From: an uncultured Chlorobiota bacterium
Lineage (GTDB): Bacteria > Bacteroidota > Bacteroidia > Bacteroidales > JAADGE01
Direction of reading: 5' to 3'
Length of the DNA: 54,167 nucleotides
NCBI GenBank assembly: GCA_947311255.1
Contig: CAMZKL010000036.1
Span: forward strand, 1 to 54,167
The notes under the pieces were generated by a model, which saw nothing but the letters and a program-made list of their open reading frames with translations, was not told where the DNA came from and ran no database searches. The position numbers and the translations under genes were made by a program. Below, piece by piece: positions 27,355-36,533 of this stretch. Within the stretch, counting starts at the first letter, position 1; each line of letters starts with the position of its first letter.

Positions 27355-27531
27355 ATGATTGTAATATTTATTCTTATAGGTCTCAGCTTAATAGTTGCAT
27401 TAATTTTTTTATCATTGTATATTTGGTCAGTAAAAAACGGTCAGTTTGATGATAATGAAACTCCAGCTATGAGAATTTTATTTGACGATATTGAAATTGA
27501 TGAACAGAAAAAAGATAACAACAAAAATTAA
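27355..27531 (+). CDS. ccoS: cbb3 oxidase assembly protein CcoS
   Basis: This 58-residue single-pass protein has an N-terminal helix (about 2-22), the LYIWSVKNGQFDD segment diagnostic of CcoS, and an acidic/basic tail. CcoS is needed to insert heme and copper cofactors into the cbb3 catalytic subunit. It lies 34 nt before ccoNO. The usual copper ATPase gene ccoI is not next to it. Confidence 0.9.
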   Translation: MIVIFILIGLSLIVALIFLSLYIWSVKNGQFDDNETPAMRILFDDIEIDEQKKDNNKN

Positions 27532-27565
27532 TATAAATTCTAAAAACCAATTAAATTAAATTAGT

Positions 27566-30070
27566 ATGACACAAGAAAAATTCTACTATGACAATAAGAT
27601 TGTGAAGCTATTTACTTATGCAACTCTTTTTTGGGGAATTGTAGGTATGCTGGTCGGTTTGTTAGCCGCAGCACAGATTGCATTTCCATCTTTGAACTTT
27701 GGTTTGTCCTTTACTACATTTGGTAGAGTTAGACCAGTACACACAAATGCAATTATTTTTGCATTTACAGGTAATGCCATTTTTACAGGTGCGTATTATT
27801 CAATGCAGCGGCTATTAAAAGCAAGAATGTTTAGCGACTTTCTAAGTAAACTTAACTTTTGGGGTTGGCAAACAATTATTCTTTTAGCTGCTATAACACT
27901 TTTAGCTGGTTTCACAACTAGTAAAGAATACGCTGAATTAGAATGGCCTATTGACATATTAATCGCAATTGTGTGGGTATCATTTGGTTGGAACATGATT
28001 GGAACTCTCATTAAAAGAAGAGTTCAACATATTTATGTTGCAATTTGGTTTTTCTTAGCAAGTTTTGTAGCTGTTGCAGTTCTTCATATTGGTAACTCAA
28101 TTGAAATTCCTGTAAGTTTCTTTAAAAGCTACACTGTTTATGCAGGTGTGCAAGATGCTGTAGTTCAATGGTGGTATGGACATAATGCTGTTGCATTTTT
28201 CTTAACAACACCATTCTTAGGTATAATGTATTATTTCTTACCAAAAGCTGCAAATCGTCCTGTTTATTCATACAGACTTTCTATTGTACATTTTTGGTCA
28301 TTAATATTTATATATATGTGGGCAGGACCTCATCATTTATTATATCAAGCATTACCAGATTGGGCACAAACTCTTGGAGTTGTTTTCTCAATTATGCTAC
28401 TTGCTCCTTCATGGGGAGGTATGATGAACGGACTTCTTACATTAAGAGGTGCTTGGGACAGAGTTAGAGACAGTGCAATACTTAAATTTTTCGTAGTTGG
28501 TGTTACAGCATACGGTATGTCAACATTTGAAGGACCAATGTTATCACTTAAAACTGTAAACGCACTAAGCCACTTTACAGATTGGACTATTGCACACGTA
28601 CATATTGGAGGAATGGGCTGGAACGGTTTCCTAACATTTGGTATGTTATACTGGTTAATCCCAAGATTATTTAATACAAAACTAGCTTCAGAAAAATCTG
28701 CAAACATGCACTTCTGGATTGGAACATTTGGTATGTTATTATATTCAGTACCATTGTACTGGGCTGCATTTACACAAACTTTAATGTGGAAAGAATTTAC
28801 AGATTCCGGTTTCTTAGCATATCCAGATTTCTTAGAAACAGTAACTCAAATTATGCCGATGTATGTAACACGTGTAATTGGAGGAACACTATACTTTGCA
28901 GGGGCTATAATGATGATACCTAATATCATTAAAACTGTAAAATCAGGACATATTATTAATAATGAAGAAGCTCATGCAGCACCAAGAGAAAAAGTTGCAA
29001 AAGCAAGGGTAGCAGGAGAAACTCCTCACAGATGGGTAGAAAGAAAAGCTGTACATTTTACTGTTTGGATTTTAATAGCAATTATTATTGGAGGTTTAGT
29101 TGAAATAATTCCTATGATAACTGTAAAATCAAACATTCCAACAATAGAAGCTGTAAAACCATATACTCCTCTTGAATTACAAGGACGAGATATTTATGTA
29201 AGAGAAGGCTGTTACACTTGCCACTCGCAAGTTGTTCGTCCTTTCCGTTCGGAAACAGAACGTTATGGAGAATATTCAAAACAAGGAGAATTTGTATATG
29301 ACCATCCATTTCAATGGGGTTCAAAAAGAACAGGACCAGATTTAGCTCGTGCAGGATACAGAGGTGGAACAATGTTCAGACCCGCAATTTGGCACTACGA
29401 ACATTTCTTAGACCCACAAAAAACATTTGAAAAATCAATTATGCCTGCATATCCTTGGTTTTTTGATAACACTATTGATAACAGCACTTTAAAAAGGAAA
29501 ATAGAAGTTATGATAACTCTTGGTGTTCCATATGATGGTGCAGAGCCGGATTATAATTATGTAAATAAAAATGGGGATGTTGATTACAGCAAAGTTGAAA
29601 AAGCATATAAAACCCAAGCAGAAGGAATTGCAAAAGAACTTCAAGACATGGGCAAAGATGTTACATGGGATAAAGAAATAATTGCAATGATTGCATATAT
29701 GCACAAGTTAGGAAAAGATATTTCCTTAGCAAAACTTGCTGATAAAAAAGCAAATGAATCTAAGGTTGAACAAACAAACCCTGGCGAAGTAAACTTAGAA
29801 GCAGGTGCAACTATTTTTGCAAATGATTGTGCAGCTTGTCATGGAAAAAAAGGTGAAGGCGGTATGGGATCAAACTTAGGAGATAATTTTACATTACATG
29901 GAGCATCAAGTGCTGATATTAAAAATGTAATTTTAAATGGTGCTGGAATAATGCCCCCTTTTAAAAAATTTACTGAAACTGAAATTGCAAACCTTTCTGC
30001 ATTTACAACGTCACTTATTGGAACAAATCCTGAAAACGGAAAAGACCCGGAAGGAGAAGAAATAAAATAA
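27566..30070 (+). CDS. ccoNO: cbb3 cytochrome c oxidase fused subunits I/II with extra heme domain
   Basis: This 834-residue fusion has three parts. The 12-TM CcoN catalytic subunit covers about residues 1-460, with heme/copper histidine segments in RPVHTN, WWYGHNAVAFF, GPHHLLY and HVHIGGMG. CcoO follows, with its CYTCHSQ heme c motif near residue 548. An extra monoheme cytochrome c domain ends the protein (CAACHG near residue 754, with a MPPF methionine). The fused NO form is normal in Bacteroidota. The additional C-terminal heme domain is matched by a CcoP that has only one heme. It acts in the inner membrane, reducing O2 with high affinity. Confidence 0.93.
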   Translation: MTQEKFYYDNKIVKLFTYATLFWGIVGMLVGLLAAAQIAFPSLNFGLSFTTFGRVRPVHTNAIIFAFTGNAIFTGAYYSMQRLLKARMFSDFLSKLNFWGWQTIILLAAITLLAGFTTSKEYAELEWPIDILIAIVWVSFGWNMIGTLIKRRVQHIYVAIWFFLASFVAVAVLHIGNSIEIPVSFFKSYTVYAGVQDAVVQWWYGHNAVAFFLTTPFLGIMYYFLPKAANRPVYSYRLSIVHFWSLIFIYMWAGPHHLLYQALPDWAQTLGVVFSIMLLAPSWGGMMNGLLTLRGAWDRVRDSAILKFFVVGVTAYGMSTFEGPMLSLKTVNALSHFTDWTIAHVHIGGMGWNGFLTFGMLYWLIPRLFNTKLASEKSANMHFWIGTFGMLLYSVPLYWAAFTQTLMWKEFTDSGFLAYPDFLETVTQIMPMYVTRVIGGTLYFAGAIMMIPNIIKTVKSGHIINNEEAHAAPREKVAKARVAGETPHRWVERKAVHFTVWILIAIIIGGLVEIIPMITVKSNIPTIEAVKPYTPLELQGRDIYVREGCYTCHSQVVRPFRSETERYGEYSKQGEFVYDHPFQWGSKRTGPDLARAGYRGGTMFRPAIWHYEHFLDPQKTFEKSIMPAYPWFFDNTIDNSTLKRKIEVMITLGVPYDGAEPDYNYVNKNGDVDYSKVEKAYKTQAEGIAKELQDMGKDVTWDKEIIAMIAYMHKLGKDISLAKLADKKANESKVEQTNPGEVNLEAGATIFANDCAACHGKKGEGGMGSNLGDNFTLHGASSADIKNVILNGAGIMPPFKKFTETEIANLSAFTTSLIGTNPENGKDPEGEEIK

Positions 30071-30076
30071 TTAACT

Positions 30077-30107
30077 TGTATCAAGGTAAAATTTTTGCCT
30101 TGATACA
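30077..30107 (+). other. intercistronic stem-loop between ccoNO and ccoQ
   Basis: TGTATCAAGG and CCTTGATACA form a perfect 10-bp stem, extendable with AAAA/TTTT. There is no T run after it, so a processing or mRNA-stabilising hairpin is more likely than a terminator. Confidence 0.6.
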
Positions 30108-30122
30108 TTAATTTCATTAATT

Positions 30123-30320
30123 ATGTTAGGAGAAAAATTTAAATTTTTGAGTGAATATGATTGGGCAACTTTATGGCCAAGAATATCAGTTGTGCTTTTT
30201 ACATTAGTCTTTTTATTCATTGTTTATATGGTATTAACATTTAAGAAAAAAGATGTTGAGGAATGGGAAGCTATGCCTCTTAATGACGGAACTGATACTG
30301 ACAATAATCATTCTAATTAG
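30123..30320 (+). CDS. ccoQ: cbb3 oxidase subunit CcoQ
   Basis: This 65-residue single-pass protein has a TM at about residues 20-41 followed by KKKDVEEWEAMPLND, the usual CcoQ tail. CcoQ stabilises the oxidase complex. It sits between ccoNO and ccoP in the standard order. Confidence 0.82.
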   Translation: MLGEKFKFLSEYDWATLWPRISVVLFTLVFLFIVYMVLTFKKKDVEEWEAMPLNDGTDTDNNHSN

Positions 30321-30349
30321 AATTAACTTCATTTTAAAAAAAAAGAAAA

Positions 30350-30889
30350 ATGGAAAACAAAAATATTGACCCAAAAGAGGTTTACAAAGAATATAACGAA
30401 AAATTTGATAAAAAATTAATGATTGACCATGATTACGATGGAATTAAAGAATTAGATAATCCACCACCACCATGGCTCATGTGGCTCTTCTATTTTACTG
30501 TAATATGGGCAGTTTGGTATTTAGCTTGGTTTCATTGGTTTGATATGGGAAGACTTCAAGAGGCAGATTACCAACACGAAATTGAAGAAGCAGCTCAAAA
30601 ATATAAAGTAACAGCAATGGATGCTGAAACTATTAATATTTTAAGTGCAGAAGAAGACTTAGTAAGAGGTTCTGAAATTTATAAAAAATCTTGTGTTGCT
30701 TGTCATGGAGCAGAAGGACAAGGAGGTATAGGACCAAACTTAAAAGATAATGAATGGATATACGGAAAAGATATAAGCAAAGTTTTTGGAGTTGTTAAAA
30801 ATGGCACGGAAAAAGGTATGACATCATTTAAATCTATTGGAGATGAAGACATACTTAAAGTGTCAAGTTTCTTACTGAAAAAGTTATAA
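30350..30889 (+). CDS. ccoP: cbb3 oxidase subunit CcoP, monoheme form
   Basis: This 179-residue protein has the FixP N-terminal region (YDGIKELDNPPPPWLMWLFY), one TM at about 43-63, a linker, and a single class I cytochrome c domain (CVACHG near residue 114, MTSF methionine). Classical CcoP is about 300 residues with two hemes. The missing heme domain may be functionally replaced by the extra one at the end of CcoNO. Confidence 0.9.
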   Translation: MENKNIDPKEVYKEYNEKFDKKLMIDHDYDGIKELDNPPPPWLMWLFYFTVIWAVWYLAWFHWFDMGRLQEADYQHEIEEAAQKYKVTAMDAETINILSAEEDLVRGSEIYKKSCVACHGAEGQGGIGPNLKDNEWIYGKDISKVFGVVKNGTEKGMTSFKSIGDEDILKVSSFLLKKL

Positions 30890-30956
30890 AAAAATAATTT
30901 GATAATATAAAAAAACTTTTAAAACTATATTAAGTATTTTTTCTTATCTAAATACC

Positions 30957-31022
30957 ATAACACATGATTTATCATGGGTTATAAAAAAACTGCAACTAAT
31001 TTATTAGATTGTAGTTTTTTTA
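30957..31022 (+). terminator. tandem hairpins ending the ccoSNOQP unit
   Basis: A first stem (30957-30968 with 30971-30982) is followed by a second, AAAACTGCAA pairing with TTGTAGTTTT, which ends in a T run. The second is a good rho-independent terminator. Confidence 0.75.
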
Positions 31023-31089
31023 ATATTAAACAAATATTTTTTGAAAAAATCACAATAAAATATGATATACATCACTAAAATGCAAAATA

Positions 31090-32490
31090 ATGAAACTCGA
31101 CGATAATAAAGAAGTAACATATAGAGATAAACTTGCCACAATTGATGAAGAGGGTAAAAGAATTTGGGTGCATGCAAAAAAGCCAAAAGGAAAACTATAT
31201 AATTATAGGCAGCTCTTTGGTTATTTTCTTTTAGCATTTTTATTTATTGTTCCATTTATTAAAATAAATGGAGAGCCTTTAATGCTGTTTAATGTAATTG
31301 AAAGAAAATTTATAATATTTGGAGTTATATTTTGGCCACAAGATTCATTTCTTTTCTACCTTATGATGCTTTCAGCAATACTATTTATTGTCTTGTTTAC
31401 AGTTGTTTACGGAAGGCTTTTTTGTGGTTGGGCATGTCCGCAAACAGTTTTTCTTGAACTCGTTTTCAGAAAAATTGAATGGTTTATTGATGGAAACCCT
31501 ACACAACAAAAAAAGTTAAAAGCACAAGAATGGAATGCTTCTAAAATTTTTAAACGAACCTTAAAACACACAATATTTTGGCTAGTTTCTTTTGTTAGTG
31601 TTTTAGCATTATTATCATTCATTATTGGAGCTGAAACTGTAATTGATTTTGTAAAACATCCTTTCCCGGAAAATACAAAAGGATTTATTGCTTTACTTGT
31701 TTTTACATCTGTTTTCTATTTTTTATACGCATGGTTTAGAGAACAAGTTTGTACTATAATGTGCCCCTACGGAAGACTGCAAGGAGTTCTTTTAGACTCT
31801 AACTCAATAATAGTTTCTTATGATTATTTTAGAGGAGATCCAAAAGGTGTTGCTAAAAAAGGAGAGGAAAATAAATACGGAGATTGTATTGATTGTAAAC
31901 AATGTGTAAACGTTTGCCCAACAGGAATTGATATAAGAAACGGAACTCAACTTGAATGTGTTAACTGCACAGCATGTATAGATGCTTGCAATGCAACTAT
32001 GAAAAAGATTGGAAAACCAAAAGGACTTATAAGATTTGCTTCTGAAAATGGAATAAAAAACGGTCAAAAAATAAAACTTACTCCAAGAAATATTGCATAT
32101 TCTGTGGTTTTAGGAATAATATTAATTTTCTTATCTATTTTATTATTAACAAGACCAGATATTGAAACAAATATTCTTAGAGATAAAAACTTTATGTACC
32201 AAGTTCAAGGAGACACGGCAATAAGCAATATATATAATGTTAGAGTTCTTAATAAAACTCACAATACAATGGATTTAAGAATTGAACTAACAAATATTGA
32301 AGGAGAGCTAAAGTTTTTTGGAGATAACTTGCATGTTGAAAGTGGAAAGAAAACTGAACCAAAAATGATTGTCTATATACCCAAAGAGAAAATTAAAACA
32401 AAAAATTTAATTTTGAAATTTAATATATATTCGGGAGATAAGCTTTTAGAAGAAACTCAAACAAATTTTGTGGGTCCAGACATACATTAA
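31090..32490 (+). CDS. ccoG: cbb3 oxidase accessory Fe-S protein CcoG
   Basis: This 466-residue membrane protein of the CcoG/FixG/RdxA family has the cytoplasmic opening typical of the family, four or five TM helices, and the conserved FCGWACPQTVFLE and EQVCTIMCPYGRLQ segments. Two [4Fe-4S] ferredoxin motifs follow (CIDCKQCVNVCP and CVNCTACIDAC). A C-terminal Ig-like periplasmic domain comes after the last TM. CcoG is implicated in copper reduction for oxidase assembly. It lies after the terminator, so it starts a second unit with ccoH and the SafE-like gene. Confidence 0.92.
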   Translation: MKLDDNKEVTYRDKLATIDEEGKRIWVHAKKPKGKLYNYRQLFGYFLLAFLFIVPFIKINGEPLMLFNVIERKFIIFGVIFWPQDSFLFYLMMLSAILFIVLFTVVYGRLFCGWACPQTVFLELVFRKIEWFIDGNPTQQKKLKAQEWNASKIFKRTLKHTIFWLVSFVSVLALLSFIIGAETVIDFVKHPFPENTKGFIALLVFTSVFYFLYAWFREQVCTIMCPYGRLQGVLLDSNSIIVSYDYFRGDPKGVAKKGEENKYGDCIDCKQCVNVCPTGIDIRNGTQLECVNCTACIDACNATMKKIGKPKGLIRFASENGIKNGQKIKLTPRNIAYSVVLGIILIFLSILLLTRPDIETNILRDKNFMYQVQGDTAISNIYNVRVLNKTHNTMDLRIELTNIEGELKFFGDNLHVESGKKTEPKMIVYIPKEKIKTKNLILKFNIYSGDKLLEETQTNFVGPDIH

Positions 32491-32553
32491 TTAAAAAATG
32501 GACTACTTTTGTAGATATTTACTAATTTTATTTACAGTTAAAAATTAAAGAAA

Positions 32554-32997
32554 ATGAAAATAAAATTCACTTGGGGCACAGGTCTTTTAATAACAATAAT
32601 TTTAGGAGTATCTTTTTTTGTTAGTTTTATTTTATTTAGTCTTACACAAGACATAAATTTAGTATCAAAAGATTATTTTCCGGAAGAAATTGCTTATGCA
32701 AGCAAATTAGACAAAATAAATAATGCTGATAAACTTGCTGAAAAAATATCATTAAAAAAAGAAAATGATAAAATAATTATTACTTATCCAAAAGATAAAA
32801 GTAATAATATTTCAGGTAAAATACTTTTGTACTATGTTACAAGTTACAGGCATGACAAAACTGTTACAATAAAACCGGATAATACAGGAAAACAAATTAT
32901 TAATATTGGAGACATACAAAAAGGAAGGTATTATATTAAAATAGATTGGGCTTCAGATAGCATTAATTATTTTCAAGAATTTAAACTTTCAATTTAA
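32554..32997 (+). CDS. ccoH: FixH/CcoH family oxidase assembly protein
   Basis: This 147-residue protein has one N-terminal TM (FTWGTGLLITIILGVSFF), the KDYFPEEIAYASKLDK segment common in FixH, and a beta-rich periplasmic domain. CcoH interacts with cbb3 assembly intermediates. The stop overlaps the next gene start by one base (TAATG). Confidence 0.82.
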   Translation: MKIKFTWGTGLLITIILGVSFFVSFILFSLTQDINLVSKDYFPEEIAYASKLDKINNADKLAEKISLKKENDKIIITYPKDKSNNISGKILLYYVTSYRHDKTVTIKPDNTGKQIINIGDIQKGRYYIKIDWASDSINYFQEFKLSI

Positions 32998-33749
32998 TGG
33001 ACTATCAAATAATTGGATCTGCCCTACTCTTGGGGCTAGTAACAGGAATTCATTGCATAGGAATGTGCGGACCTATTGCAATTTCTTTACCTCTTAAAAA
33101 AGCAAATAACTTTTCAAAAGTTTCAAGTGCGATTCTATATAATCTAGGTCGTTCAATAACCTATGCTCTTATGGGAATGATTTTCGGCTTTTTTGGTCAA
33201 AGCTTTGCAATGGCAGGTTTTCAAAAATGGCTTGGAATTGTTATGGGAATTGTTATGATATTATACGTCATTTTTCCATTCTTTTTTAAAAGTAAATTCT
33301 CAGTAGAAAGTTTTGGATACAAATACACTGGTCCTTTAAGAAAAAAATTAGCTGTACTTTTTGGAAAACGCTCATATACAAGCCTTTTCGTAATTGGATT
33401 ATTAAACGGATTATTACCTTGTGGTCCTGTTTATGCAGCTTTAGCCGGAGCAATAGCCACAGGAAGTGTAATTTATGGTACAAGTTTTATGTTTCTTTTT
33501 GGAATAGGTACAATTCCAATAATGCTTACACTTTCTTTAATAGGAAATAAAATTAGCAATAAATTAAGAACTAAATTAGCAAAATTAATTCCTGTAACTA
33601 TTGTTATACTTGGCTTATTATTTATTTTAAGAGGAATGGGATTAGGTATTATGTTTATAAGTCCACCAGATAAGAAACTTAAAGTACCTACTGAACAACA
33701 AATGAAACAGAAAGGACATAACAGTATAATTAACAAGATGAAACACTAA
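32997..33749 (+). CDS. sulfite exporter TauE/SafE (UreH-like) family membrane protein
   Basis: This 250-residue protein has about six TM helices. The opening GLVTGIHCIGMCGPIAISLPL carries the His/Cys/Met-rich motif of the DsbD/UreH-like members found at the end of cbb3 clusters, and NGLLPCGPVYAALAGA is the second conserved half. It is commonly placed with ccoGH and thought to help metal or reductant delivery for oxidase assembly. It ends with a charged cytoplasmic tail. Confidence 0.85.
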   Translation: MDYQIIGSALLLGLVTGIHCIGMCGPIAISLPLKKANNFSKVSSAILYNLGRSITYALMGMIFGFFGQSFAMAGFQKWLGIVMGIVMILYVIFPFFFKSKFSVESFGYKYTGPLRKKLAVLFGKRSYTSLFVIGLLNGLLPCGPVYAALAGAIATGSVIYGTSFMFLFGIGTIPIMLTLSLIGNKISNKLRTKLAKLIPVTIVILGLLFILRGMGLGIMFISPPDKKLKVPTEQQMKQKGHNSIINKMKH

Positions 33750-33835
33750 TCATGTGATATGACTTTCTAACTTAATGTTTGAAATTAATGATTTTATCAT
33801 GACAAAAATTGGTTTTAAATTTAAAAAATAACAAA

Positions 33836-34210
33836 ATGAAGTTAATTTATTTAATACTTTTAATCTTTCTTTCGTCTGTTTTTTTTTCTTGTGAAAATAA
33901 TGAGAAAGATACTACAAAAAATATAGAAACTAGTGTAAATAGTCTTAGTGGACAAGAAATTTATACTAAACATTGTTTAGCCTGTCATCAAGAAAACGGA
34001 GAAGGTGTTGAAGGTTCTTTCCCTTCATTAAAAGGAAAAGAATGTAGTATTTCAACTATTTTAAATGGTTCAAAAGGATTTGTAATGCCATCTTTTAAAA
34101 AAGAATTATCAGATAAAGAAATTGCAAAACTAGGAACATATATTAATAAATCCTTTGGGAATAATTTTTCAGAAATAAAACAAGAAGATGTTGCTAAAAT
34201 TAGAAAATGA
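33836..34210 (+). CDS. monoheme cytochrome c lipoprotein
   Basis: This 124-residue protein starts at the ATG at 33836 because the lipoprotein signal (MKLIYLILLIFLSSVFFSC) begins there. A class I cytochrome c domain follows, with CLACHQ near residue 47 and an axial methionine in FVMPSF. It is probably anchored in the periplasm and could donate electrons to the cbb3 oxidase next door. That role is inferred from location only. Confidence 0.88.
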   Translation: MKLIYLILLIFLSSVFFSCENNEKDTTKNIETSVNSLSGQEIYTKHCLACHQENGEGVEGSFPSLKGKECSISTILNGSKGFVMPSFKKELSDKEIAKLGTYINKSFGNNFSEIKQEDVAKIRK

Positions 34211-34234
34211 AACTTTGTATTGTACTGAAAAAAA

Positions 34235-34269
34235 TTTTGCTTGTAATTTTTTGAAAAAAACAAGCAAAA
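34235..34269. terminator. bidirectional hairpin between cytochrome c and RNase R
   Basis: TTTTGCTTGT and ACAAGCAAAA pair across a T/A-rich loop, between convergent genes. A second weaker stem (34276-34307) overlaps the RNase R stop. Confidence 0.6.
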
Positions 34270-34304
34270 TACACACAAAAAAGGATATTTCTCTTATGCC
34301 TTTT

Positions 34305-36455
34305 TTATAAATCTTCTGCAGGTAAAAAATCCAAAGTTCTATTTTGCATATTTACTTTTACAACTTGAATTTTTATTGGGTCTCCAAGTTGAAATTCCTT
34401 TTTGTTACGTTGCCCGGTAATATTATGGTTTTTGTCATCATAAACATAATAATCATCATCTAAATCACGCATTGCAATCATTCCCTCTATTTTATTTTCG
34501 TTAATTTCTACATATAAACCACGTTCAGTAACACCTGTAATAACAGCGTCAAAAACATATCCTAATTTATCATGCATAAATTCTGCTTGTTTATATTTAA
34601 TTGAAGCTCTTTCAGCCATTGCAGCTCTTCTTTCCATATCTGAGGAGTGATTGCATTTTTCATTCAGAACATTAGTCATTGCGGGTTTTCCTTTGTTCAG
34701 GTATTGAGTTAAAAGCCTGTGTACCATCATGTCAGGATACCTACGTATTGGAGAAGTAAAGTGAGAATAGAAGTCAAATGCTAATCCATAATGACCTACA
34801 TTATCAGCCGTATATTCTGCTTTTGCCATTGAACGTACTGCAAGTTGCTCAATCATATTTTGTTCGCTTTTTCCTTTAACTTCGGATAAAAGTTTGTTTA
34901 AAGAACTTGAAACTTCTGCTTCGTTTTTAAATTTTAAATCGTATCCAAATTGTTTTATAAATTGAGAAAATGAATGAAGTTTTTCCATATCCGGCTCATC
35001 ATGAACTCTATATACGAATGGTTTTTTTAAGGTTTTACCTACATAGGTAGCTACTTTTCTGTTTGCAAGCAACATAAATTCTTCAATTAAATGGTTTGAG
35101 TCTTTTGCTTCTTTAAAATATACTCCTGTTGGTTTGCCGTTTTGGTCTAGATGAAATCTAACTTCAATTCTTTCAAAAGAAATTGATCCGTTTTTAAAAC
35201 GTTTGTCTTTAAGTTTTTTTGCAAGTTTATTAAGAACAAGTATTTCCTGATGCAAATCTCCTTTCCCGGTTTCAATTACTTCTTGTGCTTCTTCATAATT
35301 AAATCTTCTGTCGGAAAGTATTACAGTTCTTCCGAACCATTGTTTTTTAACGTTTGCGTCTGCATCTAACTCAAATACAGCTGAATATGTAAGTTTTTCT
35401 TCATTTGGTCTTAGAGAGCAAACATTATTTGAAAGTTTTTCGGGTAACATAGGAACTGTTCTGTCAACAAGATAAACTGATGTTGCTCTTTCATATGCTT
35501 CTTTATCAATTTTGCTACCTTCTTTCACATAGTGTGTAACATCTGCAATATGAATTCCAACTTCAATATTACCGTTTTCTAGCTTTCGGTATGATAGTGC
35601 ATCGTCAAAATCTTTTGCATCGTGAGGGTCAATTGTAAAGGTAGTAATTTTCCTAAAATCTTTTCTCTTGCTTATTTCTTCATCAGTAATTTCTATAGGG
35701 ATTTTCTCTGCAAGGATATTTAGGTGTTCGGGAAATTTATATGGCAAATTAAATTCGGTTAAAATTGCGTGCATTTCTGCATCATTATCTCCTTGGTCTC
35801 CAAGAATATCAATTATTTTTCCGGTTGGATTTTTTTGGTGTTCGGCCCAATGTGTAATTTCAGCAACAGCTTTTTTTCCGTGTTCTGCACCATTTAAGTT
35901 CTTCATTGGAATAAATATATCGTAGGGCATATTTTTTTCAGTAACAACTAGGAATGCAATATCATCTTTTGTTATGCTAACTATTCCGGCAAACTTTGTT
36001 TTGTTTCTTTTAAGTACTTCGGTTATTTCACCTTCGGGCTTAAATTTTTTACGTCTTGCCCATATAGTTACAGAAACTGTATCTCCATTTAATGCACCGC
36101 TCATATATTTTCTAGGAATATAAATATCTTCTTCTGTTTCGTCGGAAATTACAAATGCAGAACCTGATGCAATTAATTGTACTCTTCCGGTAATAGTATT
36201 TGTAGTAGGTACAAATTTATAGCTTCCTCTTCTTTCTTCTTCTAATTTGTTGTGTTCTGAAAGTTCTGTAAGTACCTCATTAAGAAGTTGTTTTGTTCTA
36301 AGGTCAGAAATCCTTAATTTTTTTGCTAGTTGTTTGTAATTAAAAAATTGCTTTGGTCTGTCTCTGAAAATATTCATTACATGGTTTTGCAATGTTTTTC
36401 TGTTATATGCAATTTGTTTTTTATGTTTTTGTTTTTTATTTCTATGATTTGCCAT
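34305..36455 (-). CDS. rnr: ribonuclease R
   Basis: This 716-residue RNase II/R family 3'-5' exoribonuclease has an N-terminal winged-helix part, cold-shock domains (FAGIVSITKDDIAFLVV region), and the RNB catalytic domain with TIDPHDAKDFDDAL (metal-binding aspartates), IADVTHYV and VDRTVPMLPEKLSNN. HFTSPIRRYPDMMVHR follows, then an S1 domain at the end (VFDAVITGVTERGLYVE). It degrades structured RNA. Length and motifs are normal. Confidence 0.94.
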   Translation of the reverse strand: MANHRNKKQKHKKQIAYNRKTLQNHVMNIFRDRPKQFFNYKQLAKKLRISDLRTKQLLNEVLTELSEHNKLEEERRGSYKFVPTTNTITGRVQLIASGSAFVISDETEEDIYIPRKYMSGALNGDTVSVTIWARRKKFKPEGEITEVLKRNKTKFAGIVSITKDDIAFLVVTEKNMPYDIFIPMKNLNGAEHGKKAVAEITHWAEHQKNPTGKIIDILGDQGDNDAEMHAILTEFNLPYKFPEHLNILAEKIPIEITDEEISKRKDFRKITTFTIDPHDAKDFDDALSYRKLENGNIEVGIHIADVTHYVKEGSKIDKEAYERATSVYLVDRTVPMLPEKLSNNVCSLRPNEEKLTYSAVFELDADANVKKQWFGRTVILSDRRFNYEEAQEVIETGKGDLHQEILVLNKLAKKLKDKRFKNGSISFERIEVRFHLDQNGKPTGVYFKEAKDSNHLIEEFMLLANRKVATYVGKTLKKPFVYRVHDEPDMEKLHSFSQFIKQFGYDLKFKNEAEVSSSLNKLLSEVKGKSEQNMIEQLAVRSMAKAEYTADNVGHYGLAFDFYSHFTSPIRRYPDMMVHRLLTQYLNKGKPAMTNVLNEKCNHSSDMERRAAMAERASIKYKQAEFMHDKLGYVFDAVITGVTERGLYVEINENKIEGMIAMRDLDDDYYVYDDKNHNITGQRNKKEFQLGDPIKIQVVKVNMQNRTLDFLPAEDL

Positions 36456-36533
36456 TGTTAAATATTTAACTGTTTATTTAAAAACTTATTTTATTTGTTA
36501 CTTTATTAGAGTTTTAATCTGTAAATTTATTAT

